The position numbers and the translations under genes are program-made. This document shows, piece after piece, positions 34,296-42,610 of a stretch of DNA of 64,000 nt. The stretch covers positions 2,356,001-2,420,000 of the forward strand of contig NC_017093.1 of assembly GCF_000284295.1 (NCBI RefSeq), in the 5' to 3' direction. Positions within the stretch are counted from its first letter, which is position 1. Every line of letters begins with the position of its first letter. The notes under the pieces were generated by a model. The model saw only the letters and a program-made list of their open reading frames with translations. It was not told where the DNA came from and did no database searches. This DNA comes from Actinoplanes missouriensis 431 (GTDB taxonomy: Bacteria > Actinomycetota > Actinomycetes > Mycobacteriales > Micromonosporaceae).

Positions 34296-35363
34296 TTAGT
34301 CCCAGATCTTGAGCACCGGTTTGATGGTGCGGCCGGCGACGGCGTCCTGGGCGGCGGTCTCGATCTCGGCGAACGGGTACTCAGTGACGATCTTCTCGAG
34401 GGGCAGCCGCATGGCGATCAGTTTCGGGATGAAGGCCGCCGGGTCGGCGTCGCCCTCGATCACGCCGCGGATCCGGATCCCGTTCGTCATCACCGTCATG
34501 ATGTCGAACTCGGCGCTCCCACCCATGCCGACCAGCGCGAGCGTGCCCCGGCGGCGCAGCGCCGCGATCGCCTGCTGGATCACGCCGCTGCGCCCGGTCG
34601 TGTCGATCGCCTGGTGCGCGCCGCCGTTCGTGAGCGCCCGCAGCGCCTTGACCAGGTCCGGGGTGGCCGGATCGAGGGCCTCGGCGGCACCCAGATCCCG
34701 GGCCAGCTGCCGCCGGGCGGGGATCGGGTCGACCGCGACGACCGTGCCGCCCTGCGCCGCGGCCGCCATCACCGCGCTCAGGCCGACACCGCCCGCGCCG
34801 AAGATGACAAGCGTGTCGGCCGGACCGGTGTCCAGCACGTTGAGCACCGTGCCGGCCCCGGTCTGCACGCCACAGCCGAGCGGCGCGGCCAGGGCGGCCG
34901 GGAAGTCCGCCGGGATCTTGACGGTGTTGCTCTCGTGGGCGAGCGCGTACGTCGCGAAGCTGGACTGCCCGAAGAAGTCCCCGAACACCGGGCCGTGCTC
35001 CGACGTGATCGCGTCAGGCCGGCCGCCACGCGTGTTCAGATCACTGCGCCGGCAGTACGCCCGATGCCCGTCCCCGCACTCCGGGCATTCCCCGCAGCTG
35101 CGGAAACTCAGGCACACCTGATCACCCGGGACGACCGTGGCGACGTCGTCGCCGACCGCCTCGACGATACCGGCGCCCTCGTGCCCGAAGACCATCGGGA
35201 GCCGCTTCGGCGACCAGGCGCGCCGCATCGTCAGGTCGGTGTGGCAGATCCCGGCCGCGGTGATCCGGACCAGGATCTCGTCCGGGCGGGGCTTGTCGAT
35301 GTCCACGTCGTGCAGGGTGAAGGGTCCGCCGGGGGTGGTGACCAGGGCGGCCGTGATCCTCAT
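34296..35363 (-). CDS. Zn-dependent alcohol dehydrogenase (MDR family)
   Basis: 355 aa. NAD(P)-dependent alcohol/aldehyde interconversion. Catalytic zinc ligands: C and H in AAGICHTDLTM and FGHEGAG. The structural-zinc Cys cluster is SCGECPECGDGHRAYC. A Rossmann loop VIFGAGGVGLSAVMAAA and PIPARRQLARDLGA follow, as does FGQSSFATYALAHESNTVKI typical of aryl/benzyl or class III-like ADHs. Its ATG overlaps the upstream GXWXG gene stop by 4 nt. In context it would make the aldehyde that the ALDH at 30517 oxidises. Confidence 0.95.
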   Translation of the reverse strand: MRITAALVTTPGGPFTLHDVDIDKPRPDEILVRITAAGICHTDLTMRRAWSPKRLPMVFGHEGAGIVEAVGDDVATVVPGDQVCLSFRSCGECPECGDGHRAYCRRSDLNTRGGRPDAITSEHGPVFGDFFGQSSFATYALAHESNTVKIPADFPAALAAPLGCGVQTGAGTVLNVLDTGPADTLVIFGAGGVGLSAVMAAAAQGGTVVAVDPIPARRQLARDLGAAEALDPATPDLVKALRALTNGGAHQAIDTTGRSGVIQQAIAALRRRGTLALVGMGGSAEFDIMTVMTNGIRIRGVIEGDADPAAFIPKLIAMRLPLEKIVTEYPFAEIETAAQDAVAGRTIKPVLKIWD

Positions 35364-35872
35364 GCGGCTTCTTTCGTTTCGGCTTCTTTCGCCTCGGACT
35401 CTCTCGCTTCGGCCTCTTTCGTGAGGATGAAGTAGTAGTGCCTTCCGTCCTCGGACAGCACGCCCTTGCCGTTCATCACGCCGAGCAGGGTGTTCTCGTC
35501 GATCCGCTTGAAGTGGTCGAGGATGGGCCGCCGGTCGTAGATCATCGTGGCGGTCGGCTCCCCGCGGAACTCCACGGTCCAGAGGCTGGCGCCGCCGCGG
35601 GACCACTCCTGGTTGGCGTACCGGTTGCCCTCGTCGTCGAGGCAGACGATCGGGGTCACGTCGGTGAGCGAGGTGAACGTCTTGCCGTGCCAGCGGATCG
35701 TGGCGAGCTGCCCCTCGAACGGGTGGCCGCTGACGAACTCACTGCCCTGCCAGGAGCCGAGGATGTCCTCGGGCCGGACGGCCGGGAGCGCTGCCCAGAG
35801 CTGGTCCAGTTCGTCCGGGGTCGCCTTGCCGCCGTCGGCGCGGATCTCGGCGAAGCGGTCGCGTGGGTTCAT
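35360..35872 (-). CDS. GXWXG/DUF4334 domain protein with repetitive tail
   Basis: 170 aa from ATG 35872 with GGAGG upstream. The N-terminal GXWXG motif is ILGSWQGSEF (about 38-47) and the DUF4334 core YDRRPILDHFKRIDENTLLGVMNGKG. Function of the family is unknown, but it commonly neighbours oxidoreductases in actinobacteria, as here. The last 20 residues are a charged KEAEARESEAKEAETKEA repeat encoded by tandem about 12-bp units (35366-35420), absent from the core domain. Confidence 0.85.
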   Translation of the reverse strand: MNPRDRFAEIRADGGKATPDELDQLWAALPAVRPEDILGSWQGSEFVSGHPFEGQLATIRWHGKTFTSLTDVTPIVCLDDEGNRYANQEWSRGGASLWTVEFRGEPTATMIYDRRPILDHFKRIDENTLLGVMNGKGVLSEDGRHYYFILTKEAEARESEAKEAETKEAA

Positions 35873-35937
35873 TTCGATCGCCCTCCTCGTTGTTGCCAAT
35901 CAGTAAACGGCATGAGTCAATGGGTCGGTCCCCAGAT

Positions 35938-35951
35938 TGGGAGCGCTCCCA
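35938..35951. promoter_or_regulatory. CebR-type operator (perfect palindrome)
   Basis: TGGGAGCGCTCCCA is identical to the known binding-site consensus of CebR, the LacI-family cello-oligosaccharide repressor of streptomycetes. It is 29 bp upstream of the mannanase start, so the secreted hydrolase is predicted to be induced by beta-1,4-oligosaccharides. Confidence 0.85.
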
Positions 35952-35980
35952 GACCTTCCCCTTTCCCCCGAAGGTGGATC

Positions 35981-37348
35981 ATGAAAAAATCTCTGGCCGC
36001 CGCGGTGCTCGCGGCTCTCGCGTCGGTGCTGTTCTTCGTCGCACCGGCCTATGCGGCCACCGGCCTGCACATCAGTGGAACTGACATCGTCGAGGCGAAC
36101 GGGCAGAAGTTCGTCATGCGCGGCGTCAACCACATGCACACCTGGTATGCGAATCAGACGAACTCGTTCGCCGACATCAAGGCGGCCGGTGCCAACACCG
36201 TGCGGGTCGTGTTGAGCGGTGGTCGATGGACGGCGAACAGCGCCGCCGACGTGCAGAACGTGATCAACCTGTGCAAGGCGAACAGGTTGATCTGCGTTCT
36301 GGAGAATCACGACACCACCGGGTACGGGGAGGACGCCGCCGCGTACACCCTGGATCAAGCCGTGGACTACTGGATCGGCTTGAAGAGCGTGCTGACCGGT
36401 CAAGAGGACTACGTCGTCATCAACATCGGCAACGAGCCGATCGGCAACACCAACCCGGGGCAGTGGACCGCCGCGACTGTCGACGCGGTCAAGAAGATGC
36501 GCAGCAACGGCTTCCAGCACCTGTTGATGGTCGACGCGCCGAACTGGGGCCAGGACTGGCAGTACACGATGCGGAACAACGCGCAGACGGTGCTTGACGC
36601 CGACGTCCAGCACAACTTGATTCTGTCGATACACATGTATGCGGTGTTCAACACGGCCGCGTCAATTGTTGACTATCTGAATACATTCAAGAACAACGGC
36701 TGGCCGCTGATAATCGGCGAGTTCGGCTGGCGTTTCGACTCGTCACAGGTCGACCACGAGACGCTGCTCGCCGAGGCGGCCGCCCGCGATCTCGGATATC
36801 TGGGCTGGTCCTGGGCCGGCAACACGGACCCGATCCTGGACATGGCGATCGGCTTTGACCCGGATCAACTGTCGACCTGGGGTGAGCGGATCTTCAACGG
36901 CCCGAACGGGATCAAGGCCACCGCCCGCGAGGCCTCGATCTTCGGCGGCGTGCAGCCGTCACCGTCGACCTCCTCGCCGTCGTCGTCTCCCTCGCCCTCG
37001 TCGCCGTCTCCTTCGCCCTCGTCCCCTTCGCCCTCGTCGCCTGGCGGTCAGGGGTGCACGGCCACCTACGCGATCACCGGACAGTGGTCGGGCGGTTTCC
37101 AGGGCGAGATCAAGGTGACCGCCGGCATCGCCGCGATCAACACCTGGACCGTCACCTGGTCCTTCGCCAACGGCCAGAAGGTCAGCAACGCCTGGAGCGC
37201 CGACGTGACATCCAGCGGTACGACCGTGACCGCACGCAACGCCGCCTGGAACGGCAAACTCGCCGCCGGTACCACCACGTCGTTCGGCTTCCTCGGCTCG
37301 TGGACCGGCAGCAACACCGTCCCGGCGGTCACCTGCGCCGCTGCCTGA
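35981..37348 (+). CDS. Secreted GH5 endo-beta-1,4-mannanase-like hydrolase with CBM2
   Basis: 455 aa. The Sec signal peptide ends APAYA (about residue 25). The GH5 catalytic domain (about 27-325) begins TGLHISGTDIVEANGQKFVM and resembles bacterial subfamily-8 mannanases (VMRGVNHMHTWY, NTVRVVLSGGRW, MVDAPNWGQDWQYTM). Acid/base Glu is in INIGNEPIG, nucleophile Glu in LIIGEFGWRF. A Ser/Pro linker follows (about 330-352), then a CBM2 cellulose-binding module (CTATYAITGQWSGGFQGEIK, NAWSADV). It degrades mannan in plant cell walls outside the cell. The preferred substrate (mannan over cellulose) is a subfamily inference. A CebR operator precedes it. Confidence 0.92.
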   Translation: MKKSLAAAVLAALASVLFFVAPAYAATGLHISGTDIVEANGQKFVMRGVNHMHTWYANQTNSFADIKAAGANTVRVVLSGGRWTANSAADVQNVINLCKANRLICVLENHDTTGYGEDAAAYTLDQAVDYWIGLKSVLTGQEDYVVINIGNEPIGNTNPGQWTAATVDAVKKMRSNGFQHLLMVDAPNWGQDWQYTMRNNAQTVLDADVQHNLILSIHMYAVFNTAASIVDYLNTFKNNGWPLIIGEFGWRFDSSQVDHETLLAEAAARDLGYLGWSWAGNTDPILDMAIGFDPDQLSTWGERIFNGPNGIKATAREASIFGGVQPSPSTSSPSSSPSPSSPSPSPSSPSPSSPGGQGCTATYAITGQWSGGFQGEIKVTAGIAAINTWTVTWSFANGQKVSNAWSADVTSSGTTVTARNAAWNGKLAAGTTTSFGFLGSWTGSNTVPAVTCAAA

Positions 37349-37372
37349 TCGCCCCGATCTTGGACGTTTCGT

Positions 37373-37413
37373 GGCAGGATACCGGCCAGTAACCGGAAGG
37401 CTGGTGTCCTGCC
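37373..37413. promoter_or_regulatory. Inverted repeat touching the molybdopterin oxidoreductase start
   Basis: GGCAGGA (37373-37379) and TCCTGCC (37407-37413) flank an inner CCAG/CTGG; the right arm ends exactly at the ATG. The only SD-like GGAAGG (37395-37400) is in the loop. This may be an operator or an mRNA structure controlling initiation. Confidence 0.45.
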
Positions 37414-39597
37414 ATGCGCACCGCGTATCGAACCTGCCCGCTCTGCGAGGCCGCCTGTGGCCTGGAACTCACCGTGACCGACGACGATCAGGTCGTCGCG
37501 GCTCGCGGCGACCGGGAGCACGTGTTCAGCCACGGCTTCATCTGCCCGAAAGGCGCCACGTTCGGCCAGCTCAGCAGCGACCCGGACCGCCTGCGCCGCC
37601 CCCTCGTGCGCCGCGACGGCCGGCACGTCGAGGTGAGCTGGGACGAGGCGTTCGCCGCGGTCGAGGCCGGCCTGCGGCCGATCATCGAGGGGTACGGGCG
37701 CAACGCGCTCGCCGTCTACCTCGGCAACCCGAACGCGCACACGATGGCCGGCGGGCTGTACGTGACACCGCTGCTCAAGGCCACGGGCACCCGTAACGTC
37801 TTCTCCGCGAGCACCGTCGACCAGATGCCGAAACACGTCTCCTGCGGCTACCTGTTCGGCAACCCGCTCACGATCCCGGTGCCCGATCTCGATCGCACCG
37901 ACTTCCTGCTGATCCTCGGCGCCAACCCGTGGGAGTCCAACGGCAGCCTCGCGACGGCTGCCGACTTCCCCGGCCGGCTCAAGGCGATCCAGGCCCGCGG
38001 TGGCCGTTTCGTCGTGGTCGACCCGCGCCGCACCCGCACCGCCGAGCACGCCGACGAGCACCTGTTCATCCGGCCCGGCACCGACGCGTACCTGCTCTTC
38101 GGCATGGTCCACACACTCTTCGACGAGAACCTGACCGACCTGCGCGACCTGGCCGGACTCGTGACAGGCGTGGAGCAGGTCCGGGAGCTGGCCGCCGACT
38201 TCGCCCCGGAGAAGGTGACCGCCGCCTGCGGCGTGCCGGCCGAGCGGATCCGGGACCTGGCACGGCAGCTCGCGGCCGCGGACCGGGCGGCGGTGTACGG
38301 CCGGATCGGCACCTGCACCGTCGAATTCGGAACCCTGGCCAGCTGGCTCATCGACGTGCTCAACGTGCTGACCGGCAACCTGGATCGGCCCGGCGGCGTG
38401 ATGTTCCCGCTCGCGGCCCACCTCTCCGGCAAGCCGGGCAAGCGCACCGGCTTCACGGTCGGGCGGTGGCACAGCCGGGTGCGCGGCTTCCCCGAGGTCA
38501 AGGGCGAGCTGCCGATCGCCACCCTGGCCGACGAGATCGAGACGCCGGGGGACGGGCAGGTCCGGGCGCTGCTCACCGTCGCCGGGAACCCGGTGCTGTC
38601 CACGCCGAACAGCGGGCGGCTCGGCCGGGCTCTCGGGGGACTCGGCTTCATGGTGAGCGTCGACCCGTACCTGAATGAGACCACCCGCCACGCCGACGTG
38701 GTTCTGCCGCCGCTGGACGCGATGCGCAAGGGCCACTACGACTTCGCGTTCCTCGGGTTCGCGGTGCGCAACTTCGCCGCCTATTCGCCGCCGGTGCTCC
38801 CGCCCGATCCCGACGGCCTGGACGAGTGCGACATCCTGGCCCGGCTGCTGCGCATCGTCACCGGTCAGGGCGACGGGGACCCGGCCGTCGTCCACGAGTA
38901 CCTCCTCGACCAGGCGCTCACCCGGACCGGCGTCGCCGCGGCCCGGGAACTGATCGCCGGCGACGGTCCGGCCGAGCGCCTCCTGGACGTGGCGGTGCGC
39001 GCGGGGGCGTACGGTGATCAATTCGGCGCACGGCCCGGCGGCCTCACGCTGCAGAACCTCAAGGAGCACCCGCACGGCATCGATCTGGGACCGTTGCAGC
39101 CGCGTCTCCCGGACGCTCTGCGGACGCCGAGCGGCATGGTCGAGCTGTGCGCTCCGCCGCTGGCCGCCGAGACGGCACGGCTTCTCGGCGCCCTGGACCG
39201 GGACCGTGAGCAGCTCGTCCTGATCGGGCGCCGGCACCTGCGCTCCAACAACAGCTGGATGCACAACGTGCCCGCGCTGGTGAAGGGCCGCGACCGGTGC
39301 ACGCTGCAGGTCCACCCGTCGGACGCGTCCCGGCTGGAGCTGGTCGACGGAGAGCCGGCGCGGGTGGTGTCGCGGGCGGGGGCGCTGTCGGCGCGGGTCG
39401 AGGTCGATGATCGGGTGATGCCGGGCGTGGTGAGCCTGCCGCACGGCTGGGGCCATGATCTGCCCGGCGTGCGGCTGTCGGTGGCCGCCGAGAATCCCGG
39501 CGTGAACTCCAACATCCTGACCGACGAGCTGGTGATGGACCCCTTGTCCGGCAACAGCGTCCTCAACGGAATCCCGGTGCAGATCAATCCCATGTGA
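37414..39597 (+). CDS. Molybdopterin-dependent oxidoreductase (formate dehydrogenase/nitrate reductase-like)
   Basis: 727 aa. The N-terminal [4Fe-4S] motif is CPLCEAACGLEL with a fourth Cys in ICPKG. MGD-binding segments follow: LGANPWESNGSL, VVVDPRRTRTAEHAD, FIRPGTDAYLLFGMVH and the C-terminal GRRHLRSNNSWMHN and NILTDELVMDPLSGN. No selenocysteine or obvious Cys ligand at the usual formate dehydrogenase position was identified. There is no twin-arginine signal peptide, so it is cytoplasmic. The substrate is unknown; single-gene homologues are common in actinobacteria. An inverted repeat abuts the start codon. Confidence 0.88.
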   Translation: MRTAYRTCPLCEAACGLELTVTDDDQVVAARGDREHVFSHGFICPKGATFGQLSSDPDRLRRPLVRRDGRHVEVSWDEAFAAVEAGLRPIIEGYGRNALAVYLGNPNAHTMAGGLYVTPLLKATGTRNVFSASTVDQMPKHVSCGYLFGNPLTIPVPDLDRTDFLLILGANPWESNGSLATAADFPGRLKAIQARGGRFVVVDPRRTRTAEHADEHLFIRPGTDAYLLFGMVHTLFDENLTDLRDLAGLVTGVEQVRELAADFAPEKVTAACGVPAERIRDLARQLAAADRAAVYGRIGTCTVEFGTLASWLIDVLNVLTGNLDRPGGVMFPLAAHLSGKPGKRTGFTVGRWHSRVRGFPEVKGELPIATLADEIETPGDGQVRALLTVAGNPVLSTPNSGRLGRALGGLGFMVSVDPYLNETTRHADVVLPPLDAMRKGHYDFAFLGFAVRNFAAYSPPVLPPDPDGLDECDILARLLRIVTGQGDGDPAVVHEYLLDQALTRTGVAAARELIAGDGPAERLLDVAVRAGAYGDQFGARPGGLTLQNLKEHPHGIDLGPLQPRLPDALRTPSGMVELCAPPLAAETARLLGALDRDREQLVLIGRRHLRSNNSWMHNVPALVKGRDRCTLQVHPSDASRLELVDGEPARVVSRAGALSARVEVDDRVMPGVVSLPHGWGHDLPGVRLSVAAENPGVNSNILTDELVMDPLSGNSVLNGIPVQINPM

Positions 39598-39811
39598 GTA
39601 CGGCGGGAGCGGTGCACCCTCCGTGGTCCGGCCTGCGCGCGCTGTTCCCCGTCGTGGTCCCGTGAGCGACGGCAGGCACCACCCAGCCGTAGTCCGTGCA
39701 GGTTGTGCGGCCGTTTAGGATGCGCCGGCTACGGCTGAGGGTCGCGAGCCGTCGTTCGTGCAGGTCAAACCGCCCGGATTGCCTGCGCCCGCTCCGGCTC
39801 GCGGCCGGGAC
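39598..39811. other. Intergenic region with a dispersed repeat
   Basis: Two internal near-repeats (GCCGTAGTCCGTGCAGGTTG around 39689 and GCCGTCGTTCGTGCAGGTCA around 39750) are seen. The second, with preceding GGCTACGGCT and GCGAGCCGT, resembles the element at 27699-27755. No gene found. Confidence 0.4.
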
Positions 39812-42610
39812 TCACGGTGTGCCGACGCGGAGGACCTCGCTCAACCGCTGACGACGGCGGATCATGGACTCCACCGGCGGGATCACGAGCGCCACCAGCA
39901 CGAACGCCCCCGCCACCGCGCCCAGCACGGTCCACGGCAGGGACGGGAGCGGGTCGGCTGACTGCCCGGTCAGCAAGCGCAGCGCCAGCGGACCCAGCGT
40001 CACCCACGCGACCAGCACCCCGAGCGCCGGACCGGCGATCGCGGCGAGCACCGCCAGTGGGAGCAACTCGGCGGTGGCGACCGTGCGGGCGTCGCGCGGG
40101 CGCAGACCGATCGTGCGCAGACGGGTGAGGGTCTGCCAGCGCTCCGGGGCGGTTGCCGCGGCGCTCAAGGCGAAGCCCAGAACGCCGAGCGCGAGCAGTA
40201 CCCCCGTCGAAGCCCACGCCAGGTGCCGCAGGCCGGACACCAGGGGTGCGTCCCGGCGTTCCCGAAGCACGTCGGTGCGGGTCACCACGTCGGCGGCTAT
40301 CCCGGTGGACGCGGCCGCTCGTGCGGCGCCCGGTCCGGTCAGCCAGATCGTGTTCGGGTCGGCGGGCATGCCCGCCGCGGCGAGCGCACCGGCGTCGACC
40401 ACCACCACGTCGGCCGCGCCGCCGATCGCGGGGGCGGGGCCGACGGCGGTCAGCGGCACAGCGGGGAAGTCCTCACGCAGAAGCTGGAGCTTCATGCCGG
40501 GTTGCAGGCTCCCGTCAGCGGACAGCACCAACGCCGGAACCGGCAAAGACGAAATATTCGAAATGTCGCCGGGCGTCCGCGACGATTGCGGCGATGGGGA
40601 GGCCGACGGCTGCCCCGACGAAGACGACGGCTGCGGCGACGGAACACCCGCCGTCACCAACGGTCCCAACAACGCCCCGTCCGGAAGCGGCGTATTCCCC
40701 ACCAATTCCCGGAAGGCCGCGGCATCCACCGCCACGAGCCGCGGCACCGCGGTCACCTCATCGGTGACAACCCGCACCCCATCACTGACCCATCCCGCCG
40801 CGACATGCGAAACCCCGTCCTGCCCCGCCACCTTCCCGGCAACATCTCTGGCAGCCCCCTCCACCGCGAGATCGATCCGGGCATCCGCCCCCACACTCCG
40901 CCACGAACCGTCCCGTAAGCCTTCGTCCACGGTCCCCGCGACGACCCCGCCGAACACCGCCAGCCCCGCCGCCCCCACGACAGCGACCAGCGGCAACGCC
41001 CGCCCACCACCATCCGCCGCCCGGGCCGCCCCGAACACCGCCAGCGGCCTCCGCGACCGCAGCGCCCATCGCAGCACCACCCCGGTCACCGCCGGCATGA
41101 CCCGCAGCAGGACCAGCGCACCCACCAGCACCCCGAGCGCGGGCGCGGCCGCCGGAAGCGCCACCGCCCCACCCGGCGCCACCCCACGCTGATGAAGTGC
41201 GGCGAAGGCACCCGCCGCGACCGCCACCACAGCCAGCTCCCCGGCGATCCGCCGCAACTGAACGGTCCGCACCAGCTGCCGCCGCGCGCTCCGGTTGGCA
41301 GGCGCCCGCCGATCACGCGTAGCCCGTCCAGCAGCGACAACCCCGAGCACCGGCGCCGCCAGCACTCCCGCGACGATCACCGGCACGACCCACGGCGAGA
41401 CCCAGAAGGACGAGACGAGGGTACGGGCGAGGCCCACGCCCGCAGCCGCCGCCACGACCGTCACAGCGGCCGATTCCACGACCAGTTCGAGAGCCAGGAC
41501 CGGCAGCCCGGCGCCCCGTTGCCGGGCCACGGCCAGCGCGCCGGCACGACGCCGGACGAGCAGGGCCGCGGCCAGCAGCAACACCAGGACGGCGACCGTG
41601 AGCACCGCGATGAGCAGCACGGACGCCTGCGCGGTGGCGGCGTCGATCTGAGCGCGGACGTCGCGCAGCACCGCGTCGAGCTGGGTGTTCCACGTCGAGC
41701 TGGCGTCGAACGCGCTGGACGACGCGGAGGTGGCCTTGAGCGCGACAGCGGTGGCGGTGATCCGTTCGGCGGACTGCCAGGTCAGCACGTCGGGGTCGGG
41801 GCTGAACCAGACCGTGCGCCGCATCTCGTCGGGCTTGAACGCGAGCCGGGCGTCGGGCAGCGAGTCGGCGGAGAGCAGTGCGCCGAACCGGGTGCTGCCG
41901 ATCCCGTCGGCGCCGGACCGGGGCTCGAGCAGCCAGGGCGCGATGCGCCACGCCGGGTCGGCCGGGTCGGCGGGCCGGTACACGCCGCTGACCAGCACGT
42001 CCTTCTTGTCACCGAACTCGTCGGCGAGCGGGATGTGGTCGCCGGGCCGGACGCCGAGCTGGGCGGCGACGGTCTCGGAGAGGCCGATCCCGACGGTCCA
42101 GGGCGGACCGTCGAAGTACGGCATCTCGGCGAAGCCCTCGGCGGTCGGGCCGGGTGCCTGACCTGCGGTCCAGGTGACGGCGGGCCCGTCGGCGGCGGAC
42201 AGGTAGGCGAGCCGCAGGGTCCGCAGCACGCTGCCGTCGGTGATCTTCAGGGTGGGGCTGATCAGGCCGGCGACCGGCGGGAGGAGGGCGCCGCGCAGGT
42301 CAGCCCCGAGCTCGCCGAGCGCTCGCTCGCGCAGGGCGGTGACGTCGTCGGCGAGGCGCGGCATCCGGATGCGGCCGTTCTGCCCGTCGTCGGGCTCCTC
42401 CCAGCGGGCGGTGGCGGTGACGTCGGCGGTGCTGCCGGCCCGGCGTACCGCGTCCTGCACGGCCTCGTCGGCGGTGGACCGCAGCAGCACCGGCACGGCG
42501 CTGGACAGCGCGGCGACGACCGTGACGACGACGGCGGTGAGCAGCAGCGGAACGGCGTCCGCGCGGGCCCGCCCGCGGACGCTGGGCCAGTGCGGAAGGG
42601 GCAGCTTCAT
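39812..42610 (-). CDS. ABC transporter permease, FtsX/MacB type (932 aa)
   Basis: 932 aa from ATG 42610. The N-terminal TM (VPLLLTAVVVTVVAALSSAV) is followed by a large extracytoplasmic domain. Paired FtsX-like TM bundles (VLLIAVLTVAVLVLLLAAALLVRR; ALGVLVGALVLLRVMPAV) and a C-terminal bundle (VLLALGVLGFALSAAAT, VLGAVAGAFVLVALVIPPVESMIRRR) are visible. A Ser/Pro/Gln-rich stretch (about 700-730) interrupts the second periplasmic region. This is the mechanotransmission-type permease of an exporter or lipoprotein/peptide-handling system. Its ATG overlaps the preceding permease stop by 4 nt. Confidence 0.88.
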   Translation of the reverse strand: MKLPLPHWPSVRGRARADAVPLLLTAVVVTVVAALSSAVPVLLRSTADEAVQDAVRRAGSTADVTATARWEEPDDGQNGRIRMPRLADDVTALRERALGELGADLRGALLPPVAGLISPTLKITDGSVLRTLRLAYLSAADGPAVTWTAGQAPGPTAEGFAEMPYFDGPPWTVGIGLSETVAAQLGVRPGDHIPLADEFGDKKDVLVSGVYRPADPADPAWRIAPWLLEPRSGADGIGSTRFGALLSADSLPDARLAFKPDEMRRTVWFSPDPDVLTWQSAERITATAVALKATSASSSAFDASSTWNTQLDAVLRDVRAQIDAATAQASVLLIAVLTVAVLVLLLAAALLVRRRAGALAVARQRGAGLPVLALELVVESAAVTVVAAAAGVGLARTLVSSFWVSPWVVPVIVAGVLAAPVLGVVAAGRATRDRRAPANRSARRQLVRTVQLRRIAGELAVVAVAAGAFAALHQRGVAPGGAVALPAAAPALGVLVGALVLLRVMPAVTGVVLRWALRSRRPLAVFGAARAADGGGRALPLVAVVGAAGLAVFGGVVAGTVDEGLRDGSWRSVGADARIDLAVEGAARDVAGKVAGQDGVSHVAAGWVSDGVRVVTDEVTAVPRLVAVDAAAFRELVGNTPLPDGALLGPLVTAGVPSPQPSSSSGQPSASPSPQSSRTPGDISNISSLPVPALVLSADGSLQPGMKLQLLREDFPAVPLTAVGPAPAIGGAADVVVVDAGALAAAGMPADPNTIWLTGPGAARAAASTGIAADVVTRTDVLRERRDAPLVSGLRHLAWASTGVLLALGVLGFALSAAATAPERWQTLTRLRTIGLRPRDARTVATAELLPLAVLAAIAGPALGVLVAWVTLGPLALRLLTGQSADPLPSLPWTVLGAVAGAFVLVALVIPPVESMIRRRQRLSEVLRVGTP

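Noticed and set aside
37066..39456. 796-codon minus-strand frame
   Set aside because: Shadow of the molybdopterin oxidoreductase on the opposite strand; its own composition is low complexity and lacks a start signal.
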